Source: Clostridia bacterium
GTDB taxonomy: Bacteria; Bacillota; Clostridia; Christensenellales; Aristaeellaceae
NCBI GenBank assembly: GCA_017936765.1
Contig: JAGBEX010000029.1
Coordinates: 38,787-102,786, forward strand
Length of the DNA stretch: 64,000 bases
Direction of reading: 5' to 3'
The notes beneath the pieces are model-generated. The model was not told the origin of the DNA. It saw only the letters and a program-made list of their open reading frames with translations, and did not search any database. Positions 26,127 through 34,142 of this stretch are shown one piece after another. Position 1 is the stretch's first letter. Each line of letters starts with the position of its first letter. A program made the translations under genes and the position numbers.

Positions 26127-26155
26127 TTGAGTTTGTAGGGGAAATGTGTTATCAT
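26127..26155 (+). promoter_or_regulatory. Promoter of the nuclease gene
   Basis: TTGAGT (26127-26132), 17 bases, TATCAT (26150-26155) with an extended TG. It leaves a leader of about 140 bases before the ATG at 26303. Confidence 0.6.
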
Positions 26156-26302
26156 AAAACAATACTACTAAGTGTTTGCTTCATTTCGGCTCCTGCCTTA
26201 AAGGGTGGAGCCGATAATCATATAAGCAGGTCTTTCCAGCCAAGGCATTTTGATTGGATTGCCGGGTTGTTCACATTTGATGACACGAAAGGAGCGTGTA
26301 AC

Positions 26303-27775
26303 ATGGATCAATACAAAGACTATTATCGACTGCCGTTACTTTTGAAGCGATTTCGCTTTGGAGATAAAATGAGCCGGTTGTTCTATATGTCTCAATTTGA
26401 TCAGAAATTGTGGCTTACTGGCGCGCATGATAAGAAATCACGCACCTATTTACCTTGGGTTCTTGAACAATTATGCATGCTCTTTGTGGATTCAAAAAAC
26501 GAATACGGAAATCAAACGCTGGATGAGCGCATATTTGGAAAAATTTACAATACAGTGTATGACCATTCAGCTGAATTCATTCATCCAGATGACACTGCTA
26601 CATTTGCAAGTGACATGATGCAAGTGATGGGCTTGACGCAATTTAAGTTATCACAGCGCGATTCAATCTTGTGGTATAGGCATAACTATTTGTTCAACTA
26701 CTGCAGCGAAAAAGTCGATGTTCGGTCGGCATATCTTGAAAAATTCGGAGCGAATTTCGTCGATTATGTTCAGATGGCATATGTTTGCAATCGGCTGTCA
26801 GCAATGCCAGAGGCCTATAAGTATTGGGATGTGTATGTATATGCGTTCAAGGCTAGCTTTCCGCAATGCATGCCGGCATTAACGATTCTTCGCGACGAGT
26901 ATATTGAACTAAACAAACGCTTTTCTGCCGGAAATATTGATAACTATTCATATTGTGTACGGCCATCATATCAATATGCCTTCATTCAGGAAAAGAACTC
27001 ACTGTATTTCCCACTCCCGCATTTATTGACCATGAATATTACCAGTGGATTTATGTATCGCTTGACAGAGGATAACAACAAACTGAGAAGTGACATAGGT
27101 AAGTTTGTGTTGGAAGACTACTTATATGATCTCATTGAAGGGGCTCATTCCTATGATAAAGTCTTTAGGGAACAGAAATACAATAGTGCGCAAGGAGGAA
27201 ATGCGCAAAGCCCAGATGTTATTGCAAGATGCAATGATGAAATAGTTCTGTTTGAATGCAAGTCAACAGTACCACGAATGGGCATACGTTGGCTGGCTCG
27301 TGAAGAGATTGAAGAGCAGATAAACAGAGTTGCTGATCACATAAGGCAACTCTATAAGCAAATGAAAGTCTTTAGCCGATATAATCCGTTTCCGGAACAA
27401 GAGTATTCGTACGATCAACTGTGGGGGATTGTTGTTATTCAGGAAGATCCGTATGTTGACCGAAGGAAGCTTTATGCAAAAGCAGCAGAACTGCTAAAGA
27501 TTTCTCCAGATAGTGATGACTACAACTGGTTAGTTCGTCACATAAAAGTCGTTGAGTTGTACGAAATCGAAGCACTTCACTTATTTGGTATGAACTGCAT
27601 CGGTGTTCTTCATGCGTTGACAGACGAAGCGCGTGTGTACGATGTTGGTTTTCCTGCGTGCAAGTCCGATGGTAGCTTTGTCCATTCTGCGTATTCTGCA
27701 TTTCGTGACCGACACCATGAATGGTCGGAGAGTCTGACTGAATTGTTGAGAAAAGGTGGGTATCTTACGCAGTAA
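26303..27775 (+). CDS. Defence-associated protein with a PD-(D/E)XK nuclease motif
   Basis: A 490-residue protein. The start is the ATG at 26303, six to eight bases after AAAGGAG. Residues 1-260 are an alpha-rich region with no recognised domain. Residues about 262-380 carry a restriction-endonuclease-like core: Glu271/Glu279 in the first helix, Asp305 (QSPDVIARC) and Glu318-x-Lys320 (VLFECKS), followed by a basic helical segment. The gene is markedly AT-rich and stands immediately upstream of mcrBC, separated by an inverted repeat. A role as an anti-phage nuclease is inferred from the motif and neighbours; the family is not one I can name. Confidence 0.75.
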   Translation: MDQYKDYYRLPLLLKRFRFGDKMSRLFYMSQFDQKLWLTGAHDKKSRTYLPWVLEQLCMLFVDSKNEYGNQTLDERIFGKIYNTVYDHSAEFIHPDDTATFASDMMQVMGLTQFKLSQRDSILWYRHNYLFNYCSEKVDVRSAYLEKFGANFVDYVQMAYVCNRLSAMPEAYKYWDVYVYAFKASFPQCMPALTILRDEYIELNKRFSAGNIDNYSYCVRPSYQYAFIQEKNSLYFPLPHLLTMNITSGFMYRLTEDNNKLRSDIGKFVLEDYLYDLIEGAHSYDKVFREQKYNSAQGGNAQSPDVIARCNDEIVLFECKSTVPRMGIRWLAREEIEEQINRVADHIRQLYKQMKVFSRYNPFPEQEYSYDQLWGIVVIQEDPYVDRRKLYAKAAELLKISPDSDDYNWLVRHIKVVELYEIEALHLFGMNCIGVLHALTDEARVYDVGFPACKSDGSFVHSAYSAFRDRHHEWSESLTELLRKGGYLTQ

Positions 27776-27797
27776 CAATTCACGTACAATTTCTCGT

Positions 27798-27844
27798 TGC
27801 AAGCAGTGTCTTTGTGGCCACAAAGCCGATTTTGCTTGTTGGGG
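27798..27844. repeat. Left copy of the inverted repeat around mcrBC
   Basis: 47 bases that match the reverse complement of 31357-31403 at 44 positions. They contain the palindrome CTTTGTGGCCACAAAG and outer arms CAAGCA/TGCTTG. They start 23 bases after the nuclease stop codon. Weaker similarity continues to about 27872. Confidence 0.85.
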
Positions 27845-27927
27845 TAGAACCCCAATCCCCTTTGCATGATGGTATCATGCAGCTGTTATGAGCGTACTGT
27901 ACAACGGACATGCAATACATATACCGC

Positions 27928-27957
27928 TTGCATCACCAACGGTAAGAATGATATACT
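27928..27957 (+). promoter_or_regulatory. mcrBC promoter
   Basis: TTGCAT (27928-27933), 18 bases, TATACT (27952-27957). A perfect TGCATGAT/ATCATGCA inverted repeat (27863-27881) lies about 45 bases upstream. Confidence 0.65.
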
Positions 27958-28021
27958 GTCTCTAAGAATCCATACCAAATGATCATATTCAGAATCATAC
28001 AGCGTAACAACGGAGGATGCC

Positions 28022-30187
28022 ATGATGAAGGGTTATGAAGAGTGGATCCGATTCTATACGGAATTTGCAGATAAGCTGCGCCATGTTGATCGCAAAGAGA
28101 TGATTGAACGCATCAAGAAAGTGTATGCGTCCATTGGTATGCGCCTGCCTACGCTGGAGCGCGGCGGTGATGTGATCGACATTGATCCATTCACCGTTTT
28201 CGGTCTGTTCAATAAGGGAATCACGAATGCGAATCGAATCACCATCATTGCTGGCTTCGCAAAGGAATTTGGTGTGGCAGCAGCCGTCCCGCAGAATTTC
28301 GATGGCATCCCGGTGCTGAACAATCAGTCTGCCACGTTCTATTACTTTGTTGGCGACCGTGGCGAGCATGACATTGATAACCTGTGGGATTTCTTTTATG
28401 CTGCGCTTGATTATGCCGATGAACCCAATACTGCTAATAAACAGCGCTTTGTGAGTGCGTATGACATTGTGCTTGCTCAGCGCGGCGTCAAATGGAATCT
28501 GACCATGGGGCTGTTCTGGATCAGGCCGTATGTGTATTTGAATCTGGACTCCAGGAACCGCTGGTTCATCCTTAACGAGAAGAATATGCCTGCTGATTTC
28601 GTGAACAGCTTGAACAAACTTCCCGCTCCGCCCAGTGGCGAAGAGTACCTGTCAATTATCGATCGTTGTCATGCTGCGTTGGCAACGAAGGCTTATCCCT
28701 ATGACTCCTTCCCTGAACTTTCCAGTTATGCTTGGCGGATTTCTGAGGAAGTGAATGAGCAGAATCGTCGCGCTAGAGAGAATGCTCAACCTGAAGAAAA
28801 TGGCACAGCGATCGGTGATGCAGGGGTTACCACAACCCGGTACTGGATGTACACGCCCGGGTATGGCGCAGAGATGTGGGATGCATTCCATGCCGAAGGA
28901 ATCATGGGTATCGCCCGAGAGTATATCGGTGACTTGAGTGCATACGAAACCCGTGCAGCAATGCAGAAAGCAATGCAGGAGAATCAGGATCCGGAGCGCT
29001 CTTACAGGCATGCTTCGTTGGAAGCCTGGCAGTTTGTGCATGAAATCAAGCCTGGTGATGTGGTCTTTGCCAAACGTGGACAGCATGAGATTGTTGGCCG
29101 CGGCATTGTGGAATCAGACTATTACTATGAGGGATTGCGTAACAGCAATTATAAGAACCTTCGGCGTGTAAAGTGGACACATGCCGGTAGCTGGGAACAT
29201 CCGGATGGTGCTGCGGTTACCAAGGTGCTGACAGATATCACGGCGTATACGGATTATGTTGCAAAACTGAACGCCCTCTTCGAGACAGAGGATGTCCAGC
29301 AAGAAATCGATGAGCCGGTGATGACTTATCCGCCATATACGGCGACTGACTTCCTCTCTGAGGTTTACATGCCCTCTGAAGAATACGACACGCTCGTTAA
29401 TCTGGTTCGTACAAAGAAGAACATCATCCTGCAGGGCGCACCCGGCGTAGGCAAGACTTATGCTGCCAAGCGTCTGGCGTATTCCATGATGGGTTTGAAG
29501 GATCAGAACCGCGTCATGATGGTGCAATTCCATCAGAGCTATTCTTATGAGGATTTCATTGAAGGTTATCGCCCGGCAGCCAATGGATTTGTGCTGAACA
29601 AGGGTGCCTTCTACAAATTCTGCAAAGCAGCTGAGATGGATGACGAAAATGAATACTTCTTCATTATCGACGAGATCAACCGCGGCAACCTGAGCAAGAT
29701 TTTCGGCGAGCTGTTTATGCTGATCGAAAGCGACAAGCGCGGCATCCAGCTGCAACTGCTTTATTCCGGCGAGAAGTTTGCAGTGCCGAAGAATGTGTAT
29801 ATCATCGGTATGATGAACACAGCTGACCGCAGTCTTGCCATGCTGGATTATGCGCTCCGCCGGCGCTTCGCTTTCTACGAGATGCGTCCCGGTTTTGAAA
29901 CTGATGGTTTCCGCGAGTACCGCATGTCGCTTGGCAGCGAAAAGTTTGATCGCCTGATTCACGGCGTCGAGAGGCTGAACAGTGTGATCGCTGCTGACGA
30001 GTCTCTCGGCGAAGGATTCTGCATTGGTCACAGCTATTTCTGCAACCTGACTGCGGATAAGCTGACGGATCGCGCGTTGTCTGCCATTGTGGAATATGAG
30101 CTGATCCCGCTCCTGAAGGAATACTGGTTTGATGAGCCGCTGAAGGTCAAGGACTGGACGAACAATTTGAGGAGTGCCGTCAAGTGA
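28022..30187 (+). CDS. mcrB: EVE-domain McrB-type AAA+ GTPase
   Basis: A 721-residue protein. The N-terminal region (1-255) is unassigned. Residues about 271-415 form an EVE domain (TTRYWMYTPGYGAEMW, KPGDVVFAKRGQHEIVGRGI), a PUA-like fold that reads modified bases. The AAA+ motor has GAPGVGKT (472-479), FFIIDEINRGN (546-556) and the McrB signature MNTADRSL (598-605). McrB-type motors recognise modified DNA and drive the McrC nuclease. The first ATG lies five bases after GGAGG; a second ATG directly follows. It overlaps mcrC by four bases. Confidence 0.93.
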   Translation: MMKGYEEWIRFYTEFADKLRHVDRKEMIERIKKVYASIGMRLPTLERGGDVIDIDPFTVFGLFNKGITNANRITIIAGFAKEFGVAAAVPQNFDGIPVLNNQSATFYYFVGDRGEHDIDNLWDFFYAALDYADEPNTANKQRFVSAYDIVLAQRGVKWNLTMGLFWIRPYVYLNLDSRNRWFILNEKNMPADFVNSLNKLPAPPSGEEYLSIIDRCHAALATKAYPYDSFPELSSYAWRISEEVNEQNRRARENAQPEENGTAIGDAGVTTTRYWMYTPGYGAEMWDAFHAEGIMGIAREYIGDLSAYETRAAMQKAMQENQDPERSYRHASLEAWQFVHEIKPGDVVFAKRGQHEIVGRGIVESDYYYEGLRNSNYKNLRRVKWTHAGSWEHPDGAAVTKVLTDITAYTDYVAKLNALFETEDVQQEIDEPVMTYPPYTATDFLSEVYMPSEEYDTLVNLVRTKKNIILQGAPGVGKTYAAKRLAYSMMGLKDQNRVMMVQFHQSYSYEDFIEGYRPAANGFVLNKGAFYKFCKAAEMDDENEYFFIIDEINRGNLSKIFGELFMLIESDKRGIQLQLLYSGEKFAVPKNVYIIGMMNTADRSLAMLDYALRRRFAFYEMRPGFETDGFREYRMSLGSEKFDRLIHGVERLNSVIAADESLGEGFCIGHSYFCNLTADKLTDRALSAIVEYELIPLLKEYWFDEPLKVKDWTNNLRSAVK

Positions 30188-31224
30188 TCCCTGTACAGAA
30201 TATTTACTACATGCTGTCCTACGCCTTCCAGGTACTGAACGAGCAGGGCTACAAGGACATTGCTACAGAACAATTCGACAATGTGGCGGAGCTGTGCGCA
30301 TCGATCCTCACGAAGGGCATTGCTGTGCAGCTGAAGCGGGGGTTGGGTAAGGAGTATATCCCGCAGACCGAAGCGCTCTCATCGCTGCGCGGGAAGATTG
30401 ATATCACGGAATCCATCAAAACCCAGTCTGTTCTTAGAAAACAGCTGGTTTGCACTTATGATGATTTCACCGTCAACAGCCATTTAAACCGCATTCTGAA
30501 ATCCACCATGGAGCTGCTGCTGCACGCAGACATTTCCAAGGCTCGGAAGAAATCGCTGCGGAAGATGATGATCTACTTTGCCGATGTAGATGTGCTGGAT
30601 ATCCATGCCATCAATTGGAGCATCCGGTATGATCGTAACAATCAGACTTACCGCATGCTGATTTCGATCTGCTATCTGGTTGTGAAAGGACTTCTGCAAA
30701 CGAATTCCGATGGCAGCACCCGGTTGATGGATTTCATTGATGAGCAGCGCATGTGTCGCCTGTACGAGAAGTTCATTCTGGAATACTATCGGAAAGAACA
30801 CCCGGAAGTAACGGCCAGGGCATCGCAGATCCCGTGGCAGTTGGATGACGGTTTCAGTGATATGCTGCCGGTCATGCAGTCCGACATCACATTGTCCCAA
30901 GGCAACCGCACGCTGATCATTGATGCGAAGTACTATGCGCAAAACACGCAGACGCAGTATGATGTGCATACTGTTCATTCCGGCAATCTGTATCAGATCT
31001 TCACCTATGTGAAGAACAAGGATTCAGAATATGGAGATACTCCGAATGACGTGGCAGGCATGCTGCTGTATGCAAAGACGGATGCACAAGTGCAGCCGGA
31101 TCATGTGTACCATATGAGCGGTAACAAGATCAGCGTCCGGACGCTGGATCTGAATTGTGATTTTTCCGGTATTGCCGCACAGTTGGATCAAATCGTTGAG
31201 GAGCACTTTGTTTGCTGTGGATAA
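30184..31224 (+). CDS. mcrC: McrC-type restriction nuclease subunit
   Basis: A 346-residue protein that starts with GTG overlapping the mcrB stop (GTGA). It has the McrC fold: an N-terminal IYYMLSYAFQVL segment, LRGKIDITESI in the middle, and a PD-(D/E)XK site with Glu200, Asp234 (MQSDITLS) and Asp247-x-Lys249 (LIIDAKYY). It is the cutting subunit that acts with McrB on modified foreign DNA (type IV restriction). The catalytic residues are present. Confidence 0.93.
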   Translation: MIPVQNIYYMLSYAFQVLNEQGYKDIATEQFDNVAELCASILTKGIAVQLKRGLGKEYIPQTEALSSLRGKIDITESIKTQSVLRKQLVCTYDDFTVNSHLNRILKSTMELLLHADISKARKKSLRKMMIYFADVDVLDIHAINWSIRYDRNNQTYRMLISICYLVVKGLLQTNSDGSTRLMDFIDEQRMCRLYEKFILEYYRKEHPEVTARASQIPWQLDDGFSDMLPVMQSDITLSQGNRTLIIDAKYYAQNTQTQYDVHTVHSGNLYQIFTYVKNKDSEYGDTPNDVAGMLLYAKTDAQVQPDHVYHMSGNKISVRTLDLNCDFSGIAAQLDQIVEEHFVCCG

Positions 31225-31264
31225 GCAGAGATCCTGATCGATCAGAAAAGAGAATTGGGAATAT

Positions 31265-31295
31265 TTAACTTCGCGCCAACTTGGCACGAAGTTAA
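31265..31295. promoter_or_regulatory. 31-bp near-perfect palindrome downstream of mcrC
   Basis: TTAACTTCG and CGAAGTTAA are perfect arms around an inner GCCAA/TTGGC pair, with a single C/A mismatch. There is no T run, so a protein-binding site or RNA processing hairpin is more likely than a terminator. Confidence 0.55.
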
Positions 31296-31356
31296 TCCAG
31301 CTCAGCAGACCCGGAACAGCTGCACCATCAATGATGCAAACAGGGCTTTGGGTACG

Positions 31357-31403
31357 CCCCAACAAGCAAAATCGTATTTGTGGCCACAAATACACTGCTT
31401 GCA
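31357..31403. repeat. Right copy of the inverted repeat around mcrBC
   Basis: The partner of 27798-27844 in opposite orientation. Its inner palindrome is TATTTGTGGCCACAAATA. Relative to the left copy, a C-G pair is replaced by A-T on both sides, so the palindrome is preserved. It lies 44 bases before the TPR-HEPN gene. Confidence 0.85.
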
Positions 31404-31447
31404 TATTGATATGTATGCGAATTGCATGGTGATAAGGAGTTCCAAAG

Positions 31448-32959
31448 ATGACGCCAGTTATGGACTATGTGAATGAAATTGCTGCTCGATTTGATTCTGC
31501 TATTGAAAGCCGTAATAACAAAGCTATAATGAAACAGATTAGCTGGGCAAAAAAAGAATGTGAAACCGTGTCCGGATTCATTAAAGCAGCATATCATTAT
31601 TACATAGCAACGGCATATGGTGCAATTGAGCCTCGAGGAAGTGTGGATGCCGATAAGTATACAAGAAAACAAATGTTGCATTATCGATTGAGTGTGGACG
31701 CGTTCGATGCTGTTGCTGAAATAGATAGAGATACAGATTACTATCTGCTCAATTCAATGATGCTAACAAACTATGCTAATCTGCTGAGAAACTGCGGACG
31801 TTTCATTGCAGCAATACAGAAATATAGACAGGCGGTTTCCTGTTGGCCAGAAGCCGGAATGGCTTTGGGAAATCTAGGAATTCAGTATAACTACTATGGT
31901 CGCGTGGCAATAAACCGAAATGATTCCGTGTATTTTCACAAAATGGCATACGATGCACTGCAATTGTCCGTGACATTGGATGATCCTAATGTATATGATA
32001 AAGCAAAAAATCTCTTTGAGCAGTATCTTACTGCGTATTCTGAAACGCCTGTTGCCCAGATGCAATTATGCTTAGAAACGGAAGAAAAAAACGCTTCAAT
32101 GACAAAAACAGAGTATCGATATCGAAAATGGGCGCTTCAAAATAACCTGTTTCTTAATGAACTGAATGATACTCCTCTTGAATGGCTGTGGATAGCGGAG
32201 GATGATATACACATTGGGCCTATTACCGAGGATACTGTAAATCCACCTGTCTACTTTAGCATGTTCAATCAAATAAAACAGGAATACGCATATGCCCGAT
32301 ATCTGATTCATGAAGCCTTCCTAATGAAAGAAAGGAAACAACCATATTATGCAGATAAGAAGATTCATTTGACATATTCACTCGATTATGCTTGCTATAG
32401 TATGCGTCTTGAACATCTAAAGTCGGCGTTTACAACGTTATTCAATTTATTTGATCGAATAGCGTTTCTTTTGAATGCGTACTTTAAAATTGGAATCAGG
32501 CCTGAAGATGTATCGTTTTCATCCATCTGGAACAAGCATAAGGGTAATCCCGATACAACGGGCTATGTATATAGCAATCCACTTAGCTTACAATCCAATT
32601 ACGCTTTGCAAGCATTGCACTGGATGTTCTATGATATGGAATGCCAGACTGATGCAAGCAATCCGCATTTACCACGTATGCGTGATATTCGACACGCATT
32701 GACGCATCGTTATACAAAAGTTATCACCGAAGGAATTGTCAGCTTAGAAGGGGCTGCGACACTCGATGAAGTCGCCTTTCATGTTACAGATGAAGAATTG
32801 GAAACATTAACAATGGAGTTGATTGCATCACTCAGGGAAGCGATCATGTACGCTGTGTTCAGCATTCGAATTGAAGAGGATAAGAAGCGTGAAGCAGAGC
32901 CGAACAGAACGATCATTCAATTACCTATAGATGAGTATTGTGATGAATGGAAAAAATGA
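31448..32959 (+). CDS. TPR protein with an LA2681-like HEPN domain
   Basis: A 503-residue protein starting eight bases after AAGGAG. Residues about 80-210 contain TPR-like helix pairs (YANLLRNCGRFIAAIQKYRQ, ALGNLGIQYNYYG). The C-terminal part (about 270-480) resembles the LA2681-like HEPN family, with the RNase-type Rx4-6H motif at Arg415-His420 (RDIRHALTH). HEPN proteins are often toxins or abortive-infection RNases. The gene is AT-rich like the nuclease at 26303. It ends the defence cluster and has its own intergenic leader. RNase activity is inferred. Confidence 0.8.
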   Translation: MTPVMDYVNEIAARFDSAIESRNNKAIMKQISWAKKECETVSGFIKAAYHYYIATAYGAIEPRGSVDADKYTRKQMLHYRLSVDAFDAVAEIDRDTDYYLLNSMMLTNYANLLRNCGRFIAAIQKYRQAVSCWPEAGMALGNLGIQYNYYGRVAINRNDSVYFHKMAYDALQLSVTLDDPNVYDKAKNLFEQYLTAYSETPVAQMQLCLETEEKNASMTKTEYRYRKWALQNNLFLNELNDTPLEWLWIAEDDIHIGPITEDTVNPPVYFSMFNQIKQEYAYARYLIHEAFLMKERKQPYYADKKIHLTYSLDYACYSMRLEHLKSAFTTLFNLFDRIAFLLNAYFKIGIRPEDVSFSSIWNKHKGNPDTTGYVYSNPLSLQSNYALQALHWMFYDMECQTDASNPHLPRMRDIRHALTHRYTKVITEGIVSLEGAATLDEVAFHVTDEELETLTMELIASLREAIMYAVFSIRIEEDKKREAEPNRTIIQLPIDEYCDEWKK

Positions 32960-33029
32960 ACAACAATGCAGCGATCAATGTGAGATGCACCATATATAGT
33001 ACAACAGTGAATCCTGGCGATAGACAGAC

Positions 33030-33073
33030 AAGACCTCCGGATAAACGAAAGTTCATCTGGAGGTCTTGTTTTA
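33030..33073 (+). terminator. Terminator of the TPR-HEPN gene
   Basis: AAGACCTCC pairs with GGAGGTCTT around an imperfect inner stem, followed by GTTTTATT. Confidence 0.75.
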
Positions 33074-33102
33074 TTGGATTCTAATAGTATGCTGATACGA
33101 AC

Positions 33103-34122
33103 TTATTCTTCACGGGGTGCTGTCGTTCCCCTGCAAACGAGTGTAGGCGTCGTGATGTACGTTTGTATCTGAGTAGACGGATGCCGCAGCTTTTGCAGTA
33201 CAAGCCGTCCAGCTTCCTGTCCCAGCTCATACATATTGATATCTACCACAGTCATGGGCGGTTCGGTAAACATGGAGAAGGGATAGGAGTCAAACGTGAT
33301 CAGCGCCATGTCTTCAGGAATGCGAATGCCTTTTGCTTGCAAAGCTTGCATAAGTCCCAATGCAATCGGATTGTTTGCGCAGATGACGGCTTGTGGTCTG
33401 GGCTTCATGCGCAGAAGCTTTTTCATGGCCCTTGCACCATCAGCCAGAGTTGATTGACTCTGCAATACACGCTCGTGGGGCAGATCAAGCTCCATTTCCT
33501 GCAACGCCTGACGGACACCCTGCAACCTTCGCCAAGAGATCATGTCATCACCGCGCCCGCCGACGTAACAGAAATCGGTATACCCTTGCTCAGCAAGATG
33601 GCGCGCTGCCATTTCACCAGACAAGCAGTTATCTGTATCAATCCAGCACAGACGCTTATCAATATTGGGTTTGCCGATCACAATATGAGGAATGCTTTCC
33701 CGACTGATATAGGCAGCAAGCTTTTTTGTCATGACGGACATATGAAGCACAAAACCATCCACCACATGCTGCGACCAGGCTTGTTCCACATAGGTAATGG
33801 CATCCTTGCTGTTCAGATGCTTCATCACCATGGCGTAGCCCTTTTTGTCCAGCGTGTGCTGAACGCCGCGCATGATCTCAAACAAATGAGGATTCACAAA
33901 AGCCGCATCAAAAGGAAAGTCTGCGAGAAATGCCATCTGATAGGTTGCACGGGTCGCAAAATTGCGGGCGCGGGCATTGGGCTGATATCCCAAAGCCTTT
34001 GCAGCCTGTCTGATCTTCTGCTGTGTTTCTTCTGATACTGAGCCAGAGCCGTTCATGGCTTTTGACACAGTTGCAGGCGATACTCCTGCTTTCAGCGCAA
34101 CATCACGGATGGTGGATGGCAT
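33103..34122 (-). CDS. LacI family regulator of the starch operon
   Basis: A 339-residue protein with an N-terminal LacI helix-turn-helix (MPSTIRDVALKAGVSPATVS) and hinge helix (YQPNARARNFAT). The sugar-binding domain (about 62-335) includes FCYVGGRGDDMISWRRLQGV and AVICANNPIALGLMQAL. It is the last gene of the minus-strand starch operon, 20 bases after the amylase. The GGAAACCGGTTTCC palindrome by the first promoter of the operon is a good candidate operator. It probably senses a maltose-type sugar (inference from context). Confidence 0.92.
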   Translation of the reverse strand: MPSTIRDVALKAGVSPATVSKAMNGSGSVSEETQQKIRQAAKALGYQPNARARNFATRATYQMAFLADFPFDAAFVNPHLFEIMRGVQHTLDKKGYAMVMKHLNSKDAITYVEQAWSQHVVDGFVLHMSVMTKKLAAYISRESIPHIVIGKPNIDKRLCWIDTDNCLSGEMAARHLAEQGYTDFCYVGGRGDDMISWRRLQGVRQALQEMELDLPHERVLQSQSTLADGARAMKKLLRMKPRPQAVICANNPIALGLMQALQAKGIRIPEDMALITFDSYPFSMFTEPPMTVVDINMYELGQEAGRLVLQKLRHPSTQIQTYITTPTLVCRGTTAPREE

Positions 34123-34142
34123 GATGTTTCCTCCTGGAGGTT

